From the NCBI GenBank assembly GCA_037043015.1, contig CM073322.1, positions 29,248,864 through 29,312,863 of the forward strand: DNA of 64,000 nucleotides, read 5' to 3'. Made by a program: the position numbers and the translations under genes. Under the pieces are notes generated by a model. It saw only the letters and a list, made by a program, of their open reading frames with translations. It was not told where the DNA came from and searched no databases. The stretch is from Bryum argenteum. Its lineage: Eukaryota; Streptophyta; Bryopsida; Bryales; Bryaceae. Every line of letters begins with the position of its first letter. Positions within the stretch are counted from its first letter, which is position 1. This document shows positions 62,311 to 64,000 of this stretch, in pieces.

Positions 62311-63098
62311 TGTGTTACGAAACAGCATAATTACCTGCACAACAAAATCTCACAAAAAACTTTCAGGGCTCAAGACTTCTTCTTTAGCGGCCACAAGTAA
62401 ACCTGAGAGTTACACTCTTCCGACAGACTCACAACTCCACCCACATGTAGTGTACCAAGAATCGGAAGCAAACTGTTTCGTCACAATGGTAATGCATCAG
62501 ATGACATCGACGAGGTCTATCATGTACATGATCAACGGATGTTTTAAGATGAAAGAACGTGATTCAACTGTTGAGACCGTGATACCGACAGTCACTCACT
62601 CGATCGAACTGCGGTTACTGCAGTACACACCGAGGCTGCGGAAATGGGAAGGCGAAGCTTGCAGCGACGCCGCTGGGACAATGTACGTCGATACGAAGGG
62701 GAGACTGCTACTAGAGCTTCTCAAAAGGATCAGACAATTACCATATTATGTTCATTTGCATTGGGCGTGCCAACAGTGTTTCCCCGACTAAAGTCGGGGA
62801 CGTGCTTTTTTAAACATTTTTATGTTCCGCATGCTGCTGCTAAGCACAAGGGCCGGGGGTTGCCGACAATTTGATATTTAACCTTCCAGGCTGTGTATGG
62901 GAATCTGCCCTCCCTGGATAGAATGATCTCTCTCTCACACAGTGTGCACCTCTTGGCCCTCTTGCTCCAGACATCTCCGTCAGGCCTCTATGCTGTCTTC
63001 CAGGCAGCCGCTGCAGACACTAGCTCTGATTCCATCCTATTTTTACGTAGCATATGGTATGTTTTCAAGGGCACCAGTTGTGCAGAGTACTCCCTATC
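62311..63098. other. 5' flank of the VWA/Cache gene
   Basis: Probable promoter side. Open frames here (for example 62252-62791, plus strand) overlap exon 1 of the VWA gene in antisense and show no homology. A short perfect hairpin lies at 62781-62800. Confidence 0.5.
62781..62800. repeat. Perfect 9-bp-stem palindrome
   Basis: TCCCCGACT, two A, AGTCGGGGA: a GC-rich stem unusual in this AT-rich context. Role unknown. Confidence 0.7.
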
Positions 63099-63845
63099 TT
63101 AACCCTGGAACGTCGGAGCGGCCATTTTATGTCCGATGAACAGAACATTTTCACTGTAACCTATTATTGCGGGATGAATTTCATTCATGATTTTTGTAAT
63201 TGGATTTATGAATGATAATAGCATATCATGGAATTCATTTGAGGTCATTTAAGGTATTTCCTAAGATCACATGTGGTATGAAAGTTGAAAGAATGGTTAA
63301 AAACAAGTCACCACACAAAGGCATTTACGCAACTTTTTCCTACTTTTATTAAGTCTCAAATTTAGGCAACTAAATGATCTCTTTTGAGTTCAAGCTCAAT
63401 TCATAAAATGAATCTTACCAAGTCTTGTTTCTACTCCAAGTTAGAATTTCAAGAAATTCCTAATATCTAGTGATTTATCGACACCTTAAGTTTACATGCC
63501 TATAGGGTCTCTTTCTCAATTTTCAAATATAGCATGACACGAAACCATGGATTACACCATGCTATTCTTCACTACAATGTCCCCTTATTCCAAAAATTTC
63601 AGATTTTTTGAAAGTGATTTGTATTTGATATGAATTATTTTTGGTTTTTCTTTGAAAATTCACTTGAATTTCAAATCTTCCCAAAAAAATCTGAAATTTT
63701 TACAGCATATGAAAAGCATGTGATCACATCTACGAAAAATAAAATAAAATATTTTACTTTCAGGTAAAGTGGCGAAATGGAGGATTCAGAGTAAGACATA
63801 TCAAAGTTCAGGCCACGGTTATGGGCTCCGACGTTCTAGGGTTAA
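63099..63845. mobile_element. 747-bp non-autonomous piggyBac-type element
   Basis: TTAA at both borders, inverted ends TTAACCCTGGAACGTCGGAG (left) and TTAACCCTAGAACGTCGGAG (right, minus strand) with one mismatch. AT-rich non-coding interior. Its ends share the pattern TTAACCC-N3-AACGTC with the element at 57162. Confidence 0.78.
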
Positions 63846-64000
63846 GGTTTCACTCATATATAAAGAATATTATTTATTAACTATAGTACCACCTTCAAAG
63901 CTTAAATCCTCGAAGGTCACATGGTTTCTGGATTGCCATTTACGAAGTTGAAGCAAGCCATTTCATCAAATAACACCATTTTTCTAAAATTGGTGTTAAA

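Noticed and set aside
62252-62791. 179-codon plus-strand open frame
   Set aside because: It overlaps the signal-peptide exon of the VWA/Cache gene in antisense, has an irregular composition and no recognisable domain.
1-64000. CRISPR arrays, prophage, bacterial operons or biosynthetic clusters
   Set aside because: The window is eukaryotic nuclear DNA with spliced genes; short tandem repeats lack the regular repeat-spacer pattern.

Overview
This is nuclear DNA from a land plant. Genes carry many short GT-AG introns, and the contents are a PPR-DYW RNA-editing factor, MATE transporters, a vacuolar sorting receptor, an aldehyde oxidase and a FLX-like protein, among AT-rich, transposon-littered spacers. 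The compact genes, the intron style and the protein variants suggest a bryophyte, most likely a moss, but the sequence alone cannot fix the species. Exon models below were built by hand: each splice site was placed by GT-AG, family similarity and reading-phase continuity.

Layout. 1-4831 (-): 3' truncated vacuolar sorting receptor gene with a tRNA-Glu(CTC) nested in one intron. 6371-7843 (+): small gene for a probable plastid-targeted protein with one C-terminal membrane segment. 11377-14522 (+) and 20339-23180 (-): two convergent MATE transporter genes with nearly identical exon architecture, flanking a PPR-DYW gene (16700-19246, +). 27198-30080 (-): endonuclease III (NTH1-type) DNA glycosylase, 10 exons. 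34784-41596 (-): FLX-like coiled-coil exons followed by WW and RRM exons that can be read as one continuous gene. 43659-49328 (-): molybdenum aldehyde oxidase with an internal pair of compensating frame disturbances. 49.3-58.9 kb: gene-poor block of MITE-like elements, a tRNA-derived SINE and long inverted repeats. 58902-62310 (-): membrane-anchored VWA/Cache-type protein resembling the calcium-channel alpha2delta/CACHD1 family.

The genes do not form a pathway; this is an ordinary eukaryotic neighbourhood. The main threads are paralogy (the two MATE genes) and mobile elements. Four elements bounded by TTAA and short terminal inverted repeats starting CCC (two near-identical 370-bp copies, one of 812 bp, one of 747 bp) look like non-autonomous piggyBac-type elements. 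CACTA-like termini, a 287-bp element with 23-bp perfect inverted ends and a pair of ~280-bp direct copies also occur. The most unusual gene-level observations are the FLX/WW/RRM composite, the alpha2delta-like VWA protein in a plant, and the frame-disturbed but otherwise well-preserved aldehyde oxidase.
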